Source: Oxalobacteraceae bacterium (GTDB lineage Bacteria > Pseudomonadota > Gammaproteobacteria > Burkholderiales > Burkholderiaceae_D). Taken from it: a stretch of DNA of 64,000 bases. The position numbers were made by a program, and so were the translations under genes. Below the pieces are notes generated by a model, which searched no databases, was not told the DNA's origin, and saw only the letters and a list, made by a program, of their open reading frames with translations. This document shows positions 29,404 to 37,702 of the stretch, one piece after another (within the stretch, counting starts at the first letter, position 1; the number at the start of each line of letters is the position of its first letter). Location: positions 1-64,000 of the forward strand of contig JABTBR010000005.1 in NCBI GenBank assembly GCA_013284265.1, written 5' to 3'.

Positions 29404-30042
29404 TTAGTGCCAGCTGCGCATCAGCCCGACCGCCAGGCCTTCGAGCGCGAACTCGTCGGCTTCCGGATCGACCCGGATGATCTTGAAGTCCGGGTTTTCC
29501 GGCAGCAGCTCGACCAGGTTGCCAGTCTTGCGGTAGCGCTTGACGGTGACGTCGTTGCCGATGCGCGCCACGACGATCTGGCCATTCTTGGCGCTGTCGA
29601 CTTTTTTGACCGCCAGCAGGTCGCCGTCCATGATGCCGGCGTCGCGCATCGATTCGCCGCGCACCTTCAGCAGGAAGTCGGGACGGGCGCTGAACAGGGC
29701 CGGGTCGACGCTGTAACTGGTCTCCAGGTTTTCCTGGGCCAGGATGGGCGAGCCGGCGGCCACGCGGCCGATCAGCGGCAGCGACATCATCAGCGAGGGC
29801 GGGATCTTGGATGCGGCCGGCTCGGCATGCACGCCCAGCAGACGGATGCCGCGCGAGGTGCCGGCCGCGATCTCGATCGCGCCCTTGCGCGCCAGCGCCT
29901 GCAAGTGTTCCTCGGCCGCGTTGGCGGACTTGAAGCCCAGTTCGTTGGCGATCTCGGCGCGGGTCGGAGGGAAGCCGGTGTTTTCGATGGCATCCTTGAT
30001 CAGATTGAGAATTTGTTCCTGCCGTGCGGTGAGCTTGATCAT
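29404..30042 (-). CDS. lexA: LexA repressor
   Basis: LexA represses SOS genes and cleaves itself when RecA is activated. The 212-residue protein has the winged helix N-terminus ([40 protein letters not shown]). The Ala-Gly cleavage site is in RVAAGSPIL. The catalytic Ser is in [10 protein letters not shown] and the catalytic Lys in DVTVKRYRK. Its upstream region holds two LexA boxes, so it is autoregulated. Confidence 0.97.
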   Translation of the reverse strand: MIKLTARQEQILNLIKDAIENTGFPPTRAEIANELGFKSANAAEEHLQALARKGAIEIAAGTSRGIRLLGVHAEPAASKIPPSLMMSLPLIGRVAAGSPILAQENLETSYSVDPALFSARPDFLLKVRGESMRDAGIMDGDLLAVKKVDSAKNGQIVVARIGNDVTVKRYRKTGNLVELLPENPDFKIIRVDPEADEFALEGLAVGLMRSWH

Positions 30043-30064
30043 GGTTGCAGTGTGCCGCGAGGGG

Positions 30065-30097
30065 CTGTGTATATAGACAGTCTGTATTTTTGTACAG
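30065..30097 (-). promoter_or_regulatory. Two tandem LexA (SOS) boxes upstream of lexA
   Basis: CTGTGTATATAGACAG (30065-30080) and CTGTATTTTTGTACAG (30082-30097) both fit CTGT-N8-ACAG and are one base apart. They lie 23-55 bp before the lexA start codon, the usual place for autorepression. Confidence 0.9.
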
Positions 30098-30211
30098 TGC
30101 GCCGCTTATTGCAAGGGAATTTGTTGCTTTGAACGAAATAATGTCAAATCCGCGCCCCGTAAGGCGCCCGGATGCACCGTTTTCGGCACAGGGGAGGAGC
30201 CGGGCCGGGGA

Positions 30212-30240
30212 TTGATCATTCTGGAAATAGCTGCTATAGT
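30212..30240 (+). promoter_or_regulatory. Promoter of the rpsF operon
   Basis: TTGATC (30212-30217) and TATAGT (30235-30240) are separated by 17 bp and precede rpsF by 70 bp. Confidence 0.65.
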
Positions 30241-30256
30241 CGCGGGCTTACCTCTT

Positions 30257-30284
30257 CCCACACCTGTCTTGACGCCAGGGTGGG
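30257..30284 (+). promoter_or_regulatory. Bulged hairpin in the rpsF leader
   Basis: CCCAC-A-CCTG pairs with CAGG-GTGGG, giving a 9-bp stem with one bulged A and a 9-base loop, in the 5' leader of rpsF. It could be an autoregulatory site for the S6:S18 complex, as known for other rpsF leaders. The match to the known motif was not verified. Confidence 0.35.
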
Positions 30285-30310
30285 CGTTTATCCGTCCTTA
30301 AGGAGTTTGC

Positions 30311-30697
30311 ATGCGTCACTATGAAATAGTATTTATCGTCCACCCGGACCAAAGCGAGCAAGTGCCCGCCATGATCGAACGTTACAAAGCCAGCGTAACC
30401 ACCCGCGGCGGTTCCGTTCACCGTGTTGAAGATTGGGGCCGTCGTCAGATGGCTTACTCGATCCAGAAACTGGCTAAAGCACACTACATCTGCCTGAACA
30501 TCGAATGCGACAACGAGACCCTGGTCGAGCTGGAAACTGCATTCAAATTCAATGATGCGGTTCTGCGTCACCTGACCGTGAAACTGAAGAAAGCGGAAAC
30601 CGCTCCTTCGCCGATGATGAAATCGGTACAACGTGAAGATGCAGCGAAATCCCATCGCGCTGAAGCTCCAGCAGCTGCCGCTGCTCCTGCAGCCTGA
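30311..30697 (+). CDS. rpsF: 30S ribosomal protein S6
   Basis: S6 binds S18 on the platform of the small ribosomal subunit. The 128-residue protein begins [20 protein letters not shown], carries [20 protein letters not shown], and ends in a variable Ala/Pro-rich tail. AAGGAG lies 7 bp before the ATG. It is the first gene of the conserved rpsF-priB-rpsR-rplI operon. Confidence 0.97.
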   Translation: MRHYEIVFIVHPDQSEQVPAMIERYKASVTTRGGSVHRVEDWGRRQMAYSIQKLAKAHYICLNIECDNETLVELETAFKFNDAVLRHLTVKLKKAETAPSPMMKSVQREDAAKSHRAEAPAAAAAPAA

Positions 30698-30714
30698 TTG
30701 AACGGAATTCCGAG

Positions 30715-31023
30715 CTGAACCAGCTCCAGGTCCTTGCCCTCATCGCCGAACGGGATAGCTTGCGCTACACCCCGGCCGGTATGCCGATCGTCAATGCTGT
30801 ACTCCAGCATCGGTCGCAGCAGATGGAGGCGGGCATCGCCCGATTGAGCGATTTTGAAATAGCCGCGGTTGCCGCTGGCGAGATTTCGGAACGCTTCAGC
30901 CAGGCGCCCCTGGGAGGGCTGTATCAGTTCACCGGATTTCTGAACAAGAAGACCCGCAATAGCAAAAGCCTGGTGTTTCACATCATTGATTTTCGTGCTG
31001 TCACAGACAGCGCACCTATTTAG
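30715..31023 (+). CDS. priB: Primosomal replication protein N (PriB)
   Basis: PriB is a small OB-fold single-strand DNA-binding protein that helps restart replication with PriA. The conserved body is ALIAERDSLRYTPAGMPI to LNKKTRNSKSLVFHIIDF. The conserved N-terminus lies upstream of the only standard-looking start in frame (TTG 30760). I therefore place the start at CTG 30715, giving NQLQVLALIAERD and 102 residues, a normal PriB length. ATT at 30697, overlapping the rpsF stop, is an alternative. No ATG is available in frame before residue 23. It sits between rpsF and rpsR as usual. Confidence 0.85.
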   Translation: MNQLQVLALIAERDSLRYTPAGMPIVNAVLQHRSQQMEAGIARLSDFEIAAVAAGEISERFSQAPLGGLYQFTGFLNKKTRNSKSLVFHIIDFRAVTDSAPI

Positions 31024-31038
31024 ATACAGGAGCCTAAA

Positions 31039-31329
31039 ATGGCATTCGGTAAAAAGTTCGACAAAAACAAGCTCAAGCTGAAAGAAAAGCGCAAGCAACA
31101 AAACCCACTGTTCAAACGTAAGAAGTTCTGCCGCTTCACCGCAGCACACGTTGAACAGGTTGACTACAAAGACGTCGACACGCTCAAAGATTTCGTCCAG
31201 GAAAACGGCAAGATCATGCCAGCACGTCTGACCGGTACCAAGGCGCACTATCAGCGTCAGGTCGACACCGCTATCAAGCGCGCTCGCTACCTCGCGCTGC
31301 TGCCTTACACCGATCTGCACCACGCTTAA
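31039..31329 (+). CDS. rpsR: 30S ribosomal protein S18
   Basis: S18 pairs with S6 in the 30S platform. The 96-residue protein has a Lys-rich N-terminus ([19 protein letters not shown]), then [20 protein letters not shown] and [20 protein letters not shown]. An AGGAG precedes the ATG. rplI follows after 33 bp. Confidence 0.97.
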   Translation: MAFGKKFDKNKLKLKEKRKQQNPLFKRKKFCRFTAAHVEQVDYKDVDTLKDFVQENGKIMPARLTGTKAHYQRQVDTAIKRARYLALLPYTDLHHA

Positions 31330-31362
31330 TCGCGTTGCTCAGATAAGATCCTGGAGAGAACT

Positions 31363-31815
31363 ATGCAAATCATTCTGTTAGAAAAAGTCGTTAATCTCGG
31401 CAACCTCGGCGAAGTCGTCAAAGTCAAAGACGGTTACGCACGTAACTTCCTGATTCCACAAAAAATGGCCCGTCGTGCTACCGCTACTGCTGTAGCCGAG
31501 TTCGAAGTCAAACGTGCTGAACTGGAAAAAGCCGCTGCCGCCAAACTGGCCGCTGCCCAAGCCCAAGGCGAGAAACTGAACGGCATGACCGTGACCGTTT
31601 CGCAAAAAGCTGGTGTCGATGGCCGTCTGTTCGGCTCCGTCACCAACTTCGACATCGCTGAAGCGCTGAGCAAAGCTGGTTTCGCTGTTGAAAAAGCATC
31701 CGTACGCATGCCTAACGGCCCGCTGAAAGTTGTTGGCGAGCACGCTGTTACCGTATCGCTGCACACCGACGTCATCGTTGACGTCACCGTGGCTGTCGTC
31801 GGCGAAGCTGCTTAA
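31363..31815 (+). CDS. rplI: 50S ribosomal protein L9
   Basis: L9 binds 23S rRNA at the base of the L1 stalk. The 150-residue protein starts [20 protein letters not shown] and has the signature [16 protein letters not shown]. An elongated Ala/Lys helix links to the C-terminal domain ([16 protein letters not shown]). It is the last gene of the operon and is followed by a terminator. Confidence 0.97.
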   Translation: MQIILLEKVVNLGNLGEVVKVKDGYARNFLIPQKMARRATATAVAEFEVKRAELEKAAAAKLAAAQAQGEKLNGMTVTVSQKAGVDGRLFGSVTNFDIAEALSKAGFAVEKASVRMPNGPLKVVGEHAVTVSLHTDVIVDVTVAVVGEAA

Positions 31816-31841
31816 GCAGACCTCACCGCGTAGCACCAAAG

Positions 31842-31865
31842 AAGCCGGGCTTGCCCGGCTTTTTT
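31842..31865 (+). terminator. Rho-independent terminator after rplI
   Basis: Stem AGCCGGG / CCCGGCT with a CTTG tetraloop is followed by a T run. Confidence 0.88.
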
Positions 31866-31968
31866 ATTGCCCTTTCGATTGCCCCAGGCCGGGCGCAAGG
31901 CTGTAGCCCAGCTACATCAATGCAAGTCTTTTTTCTCGGCAAAATTATTTTCGCACCGCCGAAGCAGG

Positions 31969-31974
31969 TATAAT
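31969..31974 (+). promoter_or_regulatory. Consensus -10 element immediately before dnaB
   Basis: TATAAT ends 7 bases before the dnaB ATG, so a transcript starting at the normal distance would begin at or within a base or two of the start codon. The best -35 candidate is TTATTT at 31945-31950 (18 bp spacing). Confidence 0.5.
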
Positions 31975-31981
31975 TCGCGCC

Positions 31982-33367
31982 ATGAACGCCCCCTCAGATC
32001 CACAGCTGGATTCCCTCCGTATTCCGCCGCACAGTATCGAAGCAGAACAGTCCGTCATCGGCGGCTTGCTGCGCGATAATGCGGCGTTCGACCGCATTGC
32101 CGACTTCATGCATTCGGAGGATTTCTATCGCTATGATCACCGCATCATCTTCGAACAGATCGTCAAGATGATCAATGCCTCGAAGCCGGCCGACGTGATC
32201 ACGGTATTCGAGACCCTGACCCAGCTGGGCAAGGCCGACGATGTCGGCGGCCTGGCCTATCTGAACGCGATGGCGCAGAACACGCCGTCGGCGGCCAATA
32301 TCCGCCGCTATGCCGAGATCGTGCGCGACCGCGGCATCCTGCGCAAGCTGATCACTGTGGCCGACGAAATCTCCGGCCAGGCCTTCAGCCCGCAAGGCAA
32401 GGAAGTCAAGCAGATGCTCGACGAGGCCGAGTCGAAGATCTTCGCCATCGCCGAGCAGGGCGCCCGCGGCGCCCAGGGCTGGATCGCGGTGCAGCCGCTG
32501 CTGACCCAGGTGGTCGAGCGCATCGACGAACTGTACAGCCGCGAGAACCAGAGCGAGATCACCGGCGTGCCGACCGGTTTTATCGACCTCGACCGCATGA
32601 CCTCGGGCCTGCAGGCCGGCGACCTGGTCATCGTGGCCGGTCGTCCCTCGATGGGCAAGACCGCGTTCTCGGTCAACATCGGCGAGAACGTCGCGATCGA
32701 AGCCGGCCTGCCGGTGGCGATCTTCTCGATGGAGATGGGCGGCGCCCAGCTGGCCATGCGTATGCTCGGTTCGGTCGGCCAGCTCGACCAGCACCGCCTG
32801 CGTACCGGCCGCCTCAACGACGAGGACTGGCCGCGCCTGACCCATGCGATCCAGAAGATGAACGACGCCCAGTTGTTCATCGACGAAACCCCGGCGCTGA
32901 ATCCGATCGAGCTGCGCGCCCGTGCGCGCCGCCTGTCGCGCCAGTGCGGCAAGCTTGGCCTGATCATCGTCGATTACTTGCAGCTGATGACCGGTAGCCA
33001 GCCTGGCGATAACCGCGCTTCCGAGATTTCGGAAATTTCGCGCAGTTTAAAGGGCTTGGCCAAGGAATTGCAGTGTCCCGTGATCGCCCTGTCCCAGCTG
33101 AACCGCTCGCTGGAGCAACGCCCGAATAAACGGCCCGTCATGTCCGACTTGCGCGAATCGGGCGCTATCGAACAGGATGCGGACGTCATCATCTTCCTGT
33201 ATCGCGACGAGGTCTATAACCCTGACTCGCCCGATAAAGGCACCGCCGAGATTATTATCGGCAAACAGCGTAACGGACCGATTGGCGCCGTGCGACTGAC
33301 CTGGATCGGCCAATACACCAAGTTTGGTAATTACACCGGTAACCTGGCGCTTTACCAAGGCGACTAA
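31982..33367 (+). CDS. dnaB: Replicative DNA helicase
   Basis: DnaB is the hexameric helicase that unwinds DNA at the replication fork. The 461-residue protein has the N-terminal DnaG-interacting domain (PHSIEAEQSVIGGLLRDN) and a RecA-like domain. That domain carries Walker A (AGRPSMGKTAFS), Walker B (LIIVDYLQLM) and the arginine-finger region (ISRSLKGLAKELQCPVIALS). No intein is seen. No Shine-Dalgarno sequence is apparent at normal distance, which fits the possible leaderless transcript. Confidence 0.97.
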   Translation: MNAPSDPQLDSLRIPPHSIEAEQSVIGGLLRDNAAFDRIADFMHSEDFYRYDHRIIFEQIVKMINASKPADVITVFETLTQLGKADDVGGLAYLNAMAQNTPSAANIRRYAEIVRDRGILRKLITVADEISGQAFSPQGKEVKQMLDEAESKIFAIAEQGARGAQGWIAVQPLLTQVVERIDELYSRENQSEITGVPTGFIDLDRMTSGLQAGDLVIVAGRPSMGKTAFSVNIGENVAIEAGLPVAIFSMEMGGAQLAMRMLGSVGQLDQHRLRTGRLNDEDWPRLTHAIQKMNDAQLFIDETPALNPIELRARARRLSRQCGKLGLIIVDYLQLMTGSQPGDNRASEISEISRSLKGLAKELQCPVIALSQLNRSLEQRPNKRPVMSDLRESGAIEQDADVIIFLYRDEVYNPDSPDKGTAEIIIGKQRNGPIGAVRLTWIGQYTKFGNYTGNLALYQGD

Positions 33368-33436
33368 CCTCCTTGCGCCGCACGCTCCCGCGGGCGGCCA
33401 TCTGCAGCAACCTCGAATCAATGAACGGAGAATGAC

Positions 33437-34063
33437 ATGTTTGGACGCTTGATGCCCACCGAGGGCAAATTTTTTGACCTGTTTAACCAGCACGCTGAAC
33501 TGTGCGTCAAAGGTGCCAAAGAGATGCTGGCCCTGATGACCAACTTCGACGACCTGGAAAACCGCGTCCACGCCATCGAAAGCATCGAGAAACAAGCCGA
33601 CAAGATCACCTACGCGACGGTCGACATGCTGCACAAGACCTTCATCACCCCGATCGACCGCGACGACATCCACAAGCTGATCACGCGCATGGACGACATC
33701 CTGGACCTGATGGAAGATGCCGGCCAGACCGTCTCGCTGTACGACCTGCACTCGGTCACCCCGGAAGCCAAGCGCCTGGCCGAACTGGTGCTGGCCTGCA
33801 CCGAGAAAGTCCGCGACGCCGTGTCGATGCTGCACAATATGGATAACTCGCGCAAGATCGTCGCCATCTGCGAAGAGATCGACCGCCTGGAATCGGATGC
33901 CGACCACGTGATGCGCGCCGCCATGTCCAAACTGTTCCGCGACGAACCGGACGTGCGCAACCTGATCAAGATGAAAGCGATCTACGAAATTCTGGAAACG
34001 GTGACCGACCGCTGCGAAGATGTGGCGAACATCATCGAAGGCATCATCGTCGAAAACGCTTAA
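33437..34063 (+). CDS. DUF47 (PhoU-like) family protein, partner of PiT transporter
   Basis: The 208-residue all-helical protein (MFGRLMPTEGKFFDLFNQHA) belongs to the DUF47/PhoU-like family. It has repeated acidic helix motifs typical of PhoU metal sites (ENRVHAIESIEKQADKITY, DRLESDADHVMRAAM). The family is usually encoded next to PiT phosphate transporters and is thought to modulate their activity. Here the transporter gene starts 17 bp downstream, so both are surely co-transcribed. It follows dnaB after 69 bp. Confidence 0.9.
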   Translation: MFGRLMPTEGKFFDLFNQHAELCVKGAKEMLALMTNFDDLENRVHAIESIEKQADKITYATVDMLHKTFITPIDRDDIHKLITRMDDILDLMEDAGQTVSLYDLHSVTPEAKRLAELVLACTEKVRDAVSMLHNMDNSRKIVAICEEIDRLESDADHVMRAAMSKLFRDEPDVRNLIKMKAIYEILETVTDRCEDVANIIEGIIVENA

Positions 34064-34080
34064 TCTTAAAAGAATACTCC

Positions 34081-35094
34081 ATGCATACCCTTACCATCAG
34101 CATCTACGTGCTGGGCATCCTGATTGCCCTGGCGCTGGTGTTTGACTTCATGAACGGCTTCCATGATGCCGCCAACGCGATCGCCACCGTGGTCTCGACG
34201 GGCGTGCTGAAGCCGCAGACGGCGGTGGCCATGGCGGCCGCCTTCAACTTCATCGCCATCTTCGTGTTCCACCAGCTGACCGTGGCCGCCACCGTCGGCA
34301 AGGGCACCATCGATCCCTCGGTGGTGGACCAGTACGTGGTGTTTGGCGCGCTGATGGGCGCCATCGTCTGGAACATCTTCACCTGGTACTACGGCATTCC
34401 ATCCTCGTCCTCGCACGCCCTGATCGGCGGCCTGGTGGGCGCGGCGGTGGCCAAGAGCGGTACCGGCGCGCTGATCTCGGCCGGCCTGATCAAGACCGTC
34501 GTGTTCATCGTGCTGTCGCCGCTGCTGGGCTTCGTGTTCGGTTCGCTGATCATGCTGCTGGTGTCCTGGATCTTCGTGCGCTCGACGCCGCGGCGGGTCG
34601 ACAAATGGTTCCGCCGCCTGCAACTGCTGTCGGCCGGCGCCTATAGCCTGGGCCACGGCGGCAACGATGCGCAAAAGACCATCGGTATCATCTGGATGCT
34701 GCTGATCATGGCGGGCTACTCCAGCTCGGCCGACACCGTGCCGCCGCTGTGGGTCATCATCTCCTGCTACACGGCGATCAGCCTGGGCACCCTGTTCGGT
34801 GGCTGGCGCATCGTCAAGACCATGGGCCAGAAGATCACCAAGCTCAAACCGGTGGGCGGCTTCTGCGCCGAAACCGGCGGCGCGATCACCCTGTTTACCG
34901 CCACCGCCCTGGGCGTGCCGGTATCGACCACCCACACCATCACCGGCGCCATCGTCGGTGTCGGCTCGGCCCAGAAGATGTCGGCCGTGCGCTGGGGTGT
35001 GGCGGGCAATATCGTCTGGGCATGGATCTTCACGATTCCAGCGTCGGCGTTTGTCGCCGCCGTGTTCTGGTGGATCGGTCAGCACATCATGTAA
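34081..35094 (+). CDS. pit: PiT-family inorganic phosphate transporter
   Basis: PiT proteins import phosphate as a metal-phosphate complex driven by protons. The 337-residue membrane protein has the two inverted PiT signatures. The first is DFMNGFHDAANAIATVVSTG near the N-terminus. The second is YSLGHGGNDAQKTIGII in the middle, followed by GVPVSTTHTITGAIVGVG. About ten hydrophobic segments are present. It forms an operon with the DUF47 gene upstream and ends in a clear terminator. Confidence 0.95.
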   Translation: MHTLTISIYVLGILIALALVFDFMNGFHDAANAIATVVSTGVLKPQTAVAMAAAFNFIAIFVFHQLTVAATVGKGTIDPSVVDQYVVFGALMGAIVWNIFTWYYGIPSSSSHALIGGLVGAAVAKSGTGALISAGLIKTVVFIVLSPLLGFVFGSLIMLLVSWIFVRSTPRRVDKWFRRLQLLSAGAYSLGHGGNDAQKTIGIIWMLLIMAGYSSSADTVPPLWVIISCYTAISLGTLFGGWRIVKTMGQKITKLKPVGGFCAETGGAITLFTATALGVPVSTTHTITGAIVGVGSAQKMSAVRWGVAGNIVWAWIFTIPASAFVAAVFWWIGQHIM

Positions 35095-35120
35095 GCAGCC
35101 GCGCTGCAAGCAAAAGAAAA

Positions 35121-35145
35121 GGGAGCCGCTGGCTCCCTTTTTTTT
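35121..35145 (+). terminator. Rho-independent terminator after the PiT gene
   Basis: Stem GGGAGCC / GGCTCCC with a GCT loop is followed by eight T. Confidence 0.9.
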
Positions 35146-35175
35146 GCATGTAAACCACGGCGCCCCTGGGTTTGT

Positions 35176-35241
35176 AAACCCACGGCGTAACCCTGGGGTC
35201 TGACCCGCCGGGTCAGACCCCAGATTTATGCCTTGGGTTTT
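35176..35241 (+). repeat. Palindromic intergenic repeat, copy 2
   Basis: It has the same core as copies 1 and 3 (GGGGTCTGACCC - GCC - GGGTCAGACCCC) between arms AAACCCACGGC and a diverged GCCTTGGGTTTT. Partial arm sequences lie on both sides (35150-35174 and 35304-35321), so the gap between the PiT and thioesterase genes is filled by nested copies of the element. Confidence 0.8.
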
Positions 35242-35327
35242 GGGCAGATGCCGGCGGCCCGCCAAGCGGGCATTTCCCCGGCTGATATCAGGATCAAACC
35301 TCCGTTTATGCGGTGGGTTTTACGCGT

Positions 35328-35876
35328 TCAGCCGATTTCCGCCTCTTCCGCGCGCAGCACTTGGCTCAGCGCATCGCAGCTGCGGTTCCATTCCAGCACC
35401 CACTCCGGCAGCGTGGGCGAGGGGTGCTCGATCCGCATCGCCTTGACCAGCATGGCCGGCGCGAGCGGGCCGGACGGTGCCAGGAACAGGCCGCGCATCA
35501 GCACCACGCCCAGCACCCGGCCACCGCGCACGAAACGGTGCTCGACAAAAGCCCATTTCTCATCCCAGCCCAGCATCCGCGTTTCGATGGTGTAGCGCTG
35601 GAAGGGTTTCAGGTCGCGCCGGAACTTGGCCATGGCGTCGCCGACGATGGGCCTGGCCTTCAGGCCGAAGGCGATGCTGGCCATGCCGGTGCGCAGCACG
35701 AAGTCCATGCGCGCCACATCGGCCAGCGTCAGGTAGCGGCCGTTGTTGACGTGGCCATTGAAGTCCAGGTCGTTCGGCAGCACCGTCATGCCCAGCGAGG
35801 TGGTGTCCATCACGCCGGCGCGCTTGCGCCAGCGCAGCGTCAACAGCATCCAGATCAGGCGCAGCCAGAGATTCAT
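35328..35876 (-). CDS. Thioesterase-like hotdog-fold protein
   Basis: The 182-residue protein starts MNLWLRLIWMLLTLRWRKRA, a hydrophobic basic N-terminus. It carries the hotdog signature DLDFNGHVNNGRYLTLADVA. It probably hydrolyses an acyl-CoA or acyl-ACP thioester; the substrate is unknown. AAGGAA lies before the chosen ATG at 35876, while the frame extends further upstream without support. It converges with the PiT gene and is alone on its strand. Confidence 0.75.
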   Translation of the reverse strand: MNLWLRLIWMLLTLRWRKRAGVMDTTSLGMTVLPNDLDFNGHVNNGRYLTLADVARMDFVLRTGMASIAFGLKARPIVGDAMAKFRRDLKPFQRYTIETRMLGWDEKWAFVEHRFVRGGRVLGVVLMRGLFLAPSGPLAPAMLVKAMRIEHPSPTLPEWVLEWNRSCDALSQVLRAEEAEIG

Positions 35877-36050
35877 TGTGTTTCCTTTGTCATGGTGGCG
35901 CCCGGAGCCGAGCGTCAGGGCGTTGGCGCATTGTGCGCCAGCGGACGCCGCCGCGATAGGGCATCCGAGTAGCCCCTCTAGTGAAAAAATTACCAAAAAA
36001 GTAAGTCTTTCCTGTAAGATATTGTGTTTTCATTTTTATCAAGGCTACCC

Positions 36051-36971
36051 ATGTTGCGCTCCCTGCTTGCCGCCCTCCTGTGCCTGAGTCTGGCGCACCC
36101 CTTCGCCAGCGCCAGCGATGCCCCGGCGGACCAGAAACCCACGCCGGCCCAGCTGGTCGAATCGCTGACTTTCCAGCAGGGGAAGATCACCTTGCCGGGC
36201 GGCATAGCCACCCTGGATCTGCCCGCCAATTTCCGCTATCTGTCGCCAGCCGATGCCAGCCGCGTGCTGGTCGAAGGCTGGGGCAATCCGCCCGGCGCGA
36301 CCACCCTGGGCATGATCTTGCCGGCCGGCGTGAATCCGGTCAGCGCGGCGGGCTGGGGCGTGATCGTTACCTATGACAAGGATGGCCACGTCAAGGACGA
36401 CGACGCCGCCAGCATCAAATATGATGAGCTGCTGAAAGACATGCAGCAGTCGGTCAGCGACAATAATGCGGAGCGCAAGAAGGCCGGTTATCCGGCCATG
36501 CAGCTGGTGGGCTGGGCGGAGCAGCCCAGTTACAACCCGGCGCAGCACAAGCTGTATTGGGCCAAGGAATTTCACGGCGAGGGCGCCGACTATAACGATT
36601 TGAACTACAACATCCGCGTGCTGGGCCGCGAAGGCGTGCTGGTGCTCAATGCGGTCGCCAGCATGGACCAGATCGCCGCCATCCGCCAGGAAATGCGCGC
36701 CGTGACGGCCTTCAGCGACTTCACCGAAGGCAACCGCTACACCGACTTCAACGACAAGACCGACAAGGTGGCCGAGTACGGTATCGCCGCGCTGGTGGCC
36801 GGCGGTGTGGCCGCCAAGCTGGGCATGTTCGGCAAGCTGTTCGCGCTGCTGCTGGCGTTCAAGAAAATTATCCTGATCGGCCTGGCTGGCGCGGGTACCT
36901 GGTTCTACAAGCTGATCGGCCGCCGCAAGGAAGTTGCCGCGCAAAGCAAAGTCGACCTGAGCAAAGACTGA
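36051..36971 (+). CDS. DUF2167 family membrane protein
   Basis: The 306-residue protein has a signal peptide (MLRSLLAALLCLSLAHPFASA). A conserved extracytoplasmic domain includes GKITLPGGIATLDLPANFRY, SAAGWGVIVTYDKDGHVKDD and KLYWAKEFHGEGADYNDLNY. Two hydrophobic segments near the C-terminus end with a basic tail. It fits the DUF2167 family, whose function is not known. The start at 36051 has AAGG upstream; a GTG at 36024 is possible. The site-2 protease gene follows after 10 bp, a pairing I recall from other proteobacteria. Confidence 0.8.
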   Translation: MLRSLLAALLCLSLAHPFASASDAPADQKPTPAQLVESLTFQQGKITLPGGIATLDLPANFRYLSPADASRVLVEGWGNPPGATTLGMILPAGVNPVSAAGWGVIVTYDKDGHVKDDDAASIKYDELLKDMQQSVSDNNAERKKAGYPAMQLVGWAEQPSYNPAQHKLYWAKEFHGEGADYNDLNYNIRVLGREGVLVLNAVASMDQIAAIRQEMRAVTAFSDFTEGNRYTDFNDKTDKVAEYGIAALVAGGVAAKLGMFGKLFALLLAFKKIILIGLAGAGTWFYKLIGRRKEVAAQSKVDLSKD

Positions 36972-36981
36972 AAGCGATTTC

Positions 36982-37692
36982 GTGGCTAAATTACTGATGT
37001 GGCTGTTTGCGGCCGGCAAGATGGGCAAGCTCTTGACCACCGGCGGCACCATGCTGCTGTCGCTGGTGGTGTACAGCTGGGTGTTCGGCTGGCGTTACGC
37101 GGCCGGCTTCGTGCTGATGCTGTTCGTGCACGAGATGGGGCATTATGTGGCGGCGCGCCAGCGCGGCCTGGACGTGGGCCTGCCGGCTTTCATCCCCTTC
37201 GTCGGCGCCTGGGTTACCTTGAAGGACGCGCCGCCCGATCCCGAGACGGAAGCCTATGTGGCTTTCGCCGGTCCGGTGGCCGGCACGGTGGCGGCCATGG
37301 CCTGCTACTTCGCCGCGCGCGACACCGGCAGCCAGCTGCTGTTCGCCCTGGCCTATTCCGGCTGCATGCTCAATCTGATCAATCTGATTCCCACCGCCAT
37401 GCTCGACGGCGGGCGCATCTCGGCCATCGTCTCGCCCAAGCTGTGGCTGCTGGGTGTGCCGCTGCTGGCCGCGCTGTTCTTCTATCACCCCAGCCCGATG
37501 CTGATCCTGATCGGCATCATGGCCTATCCGCAGCTGAAGGCGGCGATCTGGGGTGACCCGGAGCTGGCGCTCAAGTATCAATCGGTGCCGCGCGAGGTCC
37601 GCATCAACTATGGCGTGATGTATCTGGCGCTGGTGATCTTCCTGGCCATCATGAGTTACGACATCCACGCCCTGATCGAAAGCCGGCGTTGA
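36982..37692 (+). CDS. Site-2 protease family (M50) membrane metalloprotease
   Basis: The 236-residue membrane protein has the zinc-binding HEMGH motif within a hydrophobic helix (FVLMLFVHEMGHYVAARQRG). The third ligand motif is NLIPTAMLDGGRI. This is the site-2 protease layout, used for cleaving substrates within the membrane. There is no PDZ domain. It starts with GTG 10 bp after the DUF2167 gene, so the two form an operon, and the DUF2167 protein may be its partner or substrate (inference). Confidence 0.88.
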   Translation: MAKLLMWLFAAGKMGKLLTTGGTMLLSLVVYSWVFGWRYAAGFVLMLFVHEMGHYVAARQRGLDVGLPAFIPFVGAWVTLKDAPPDPETEAYVAFAGPVAGTVAAMACYFAARDTGSQLLFALAYSGCMLNLINLIPTAMLDGGRISAIVSPKLWLLGVPLLAALFFYHPSPMLILIGIMAYPQLKAAIWGDPELALKYQSVPREVRINYGVMYLALVIFLAIMSYDIHALIESRR

Positions 37693-37702
37693 CGGCGATG
37701 GC

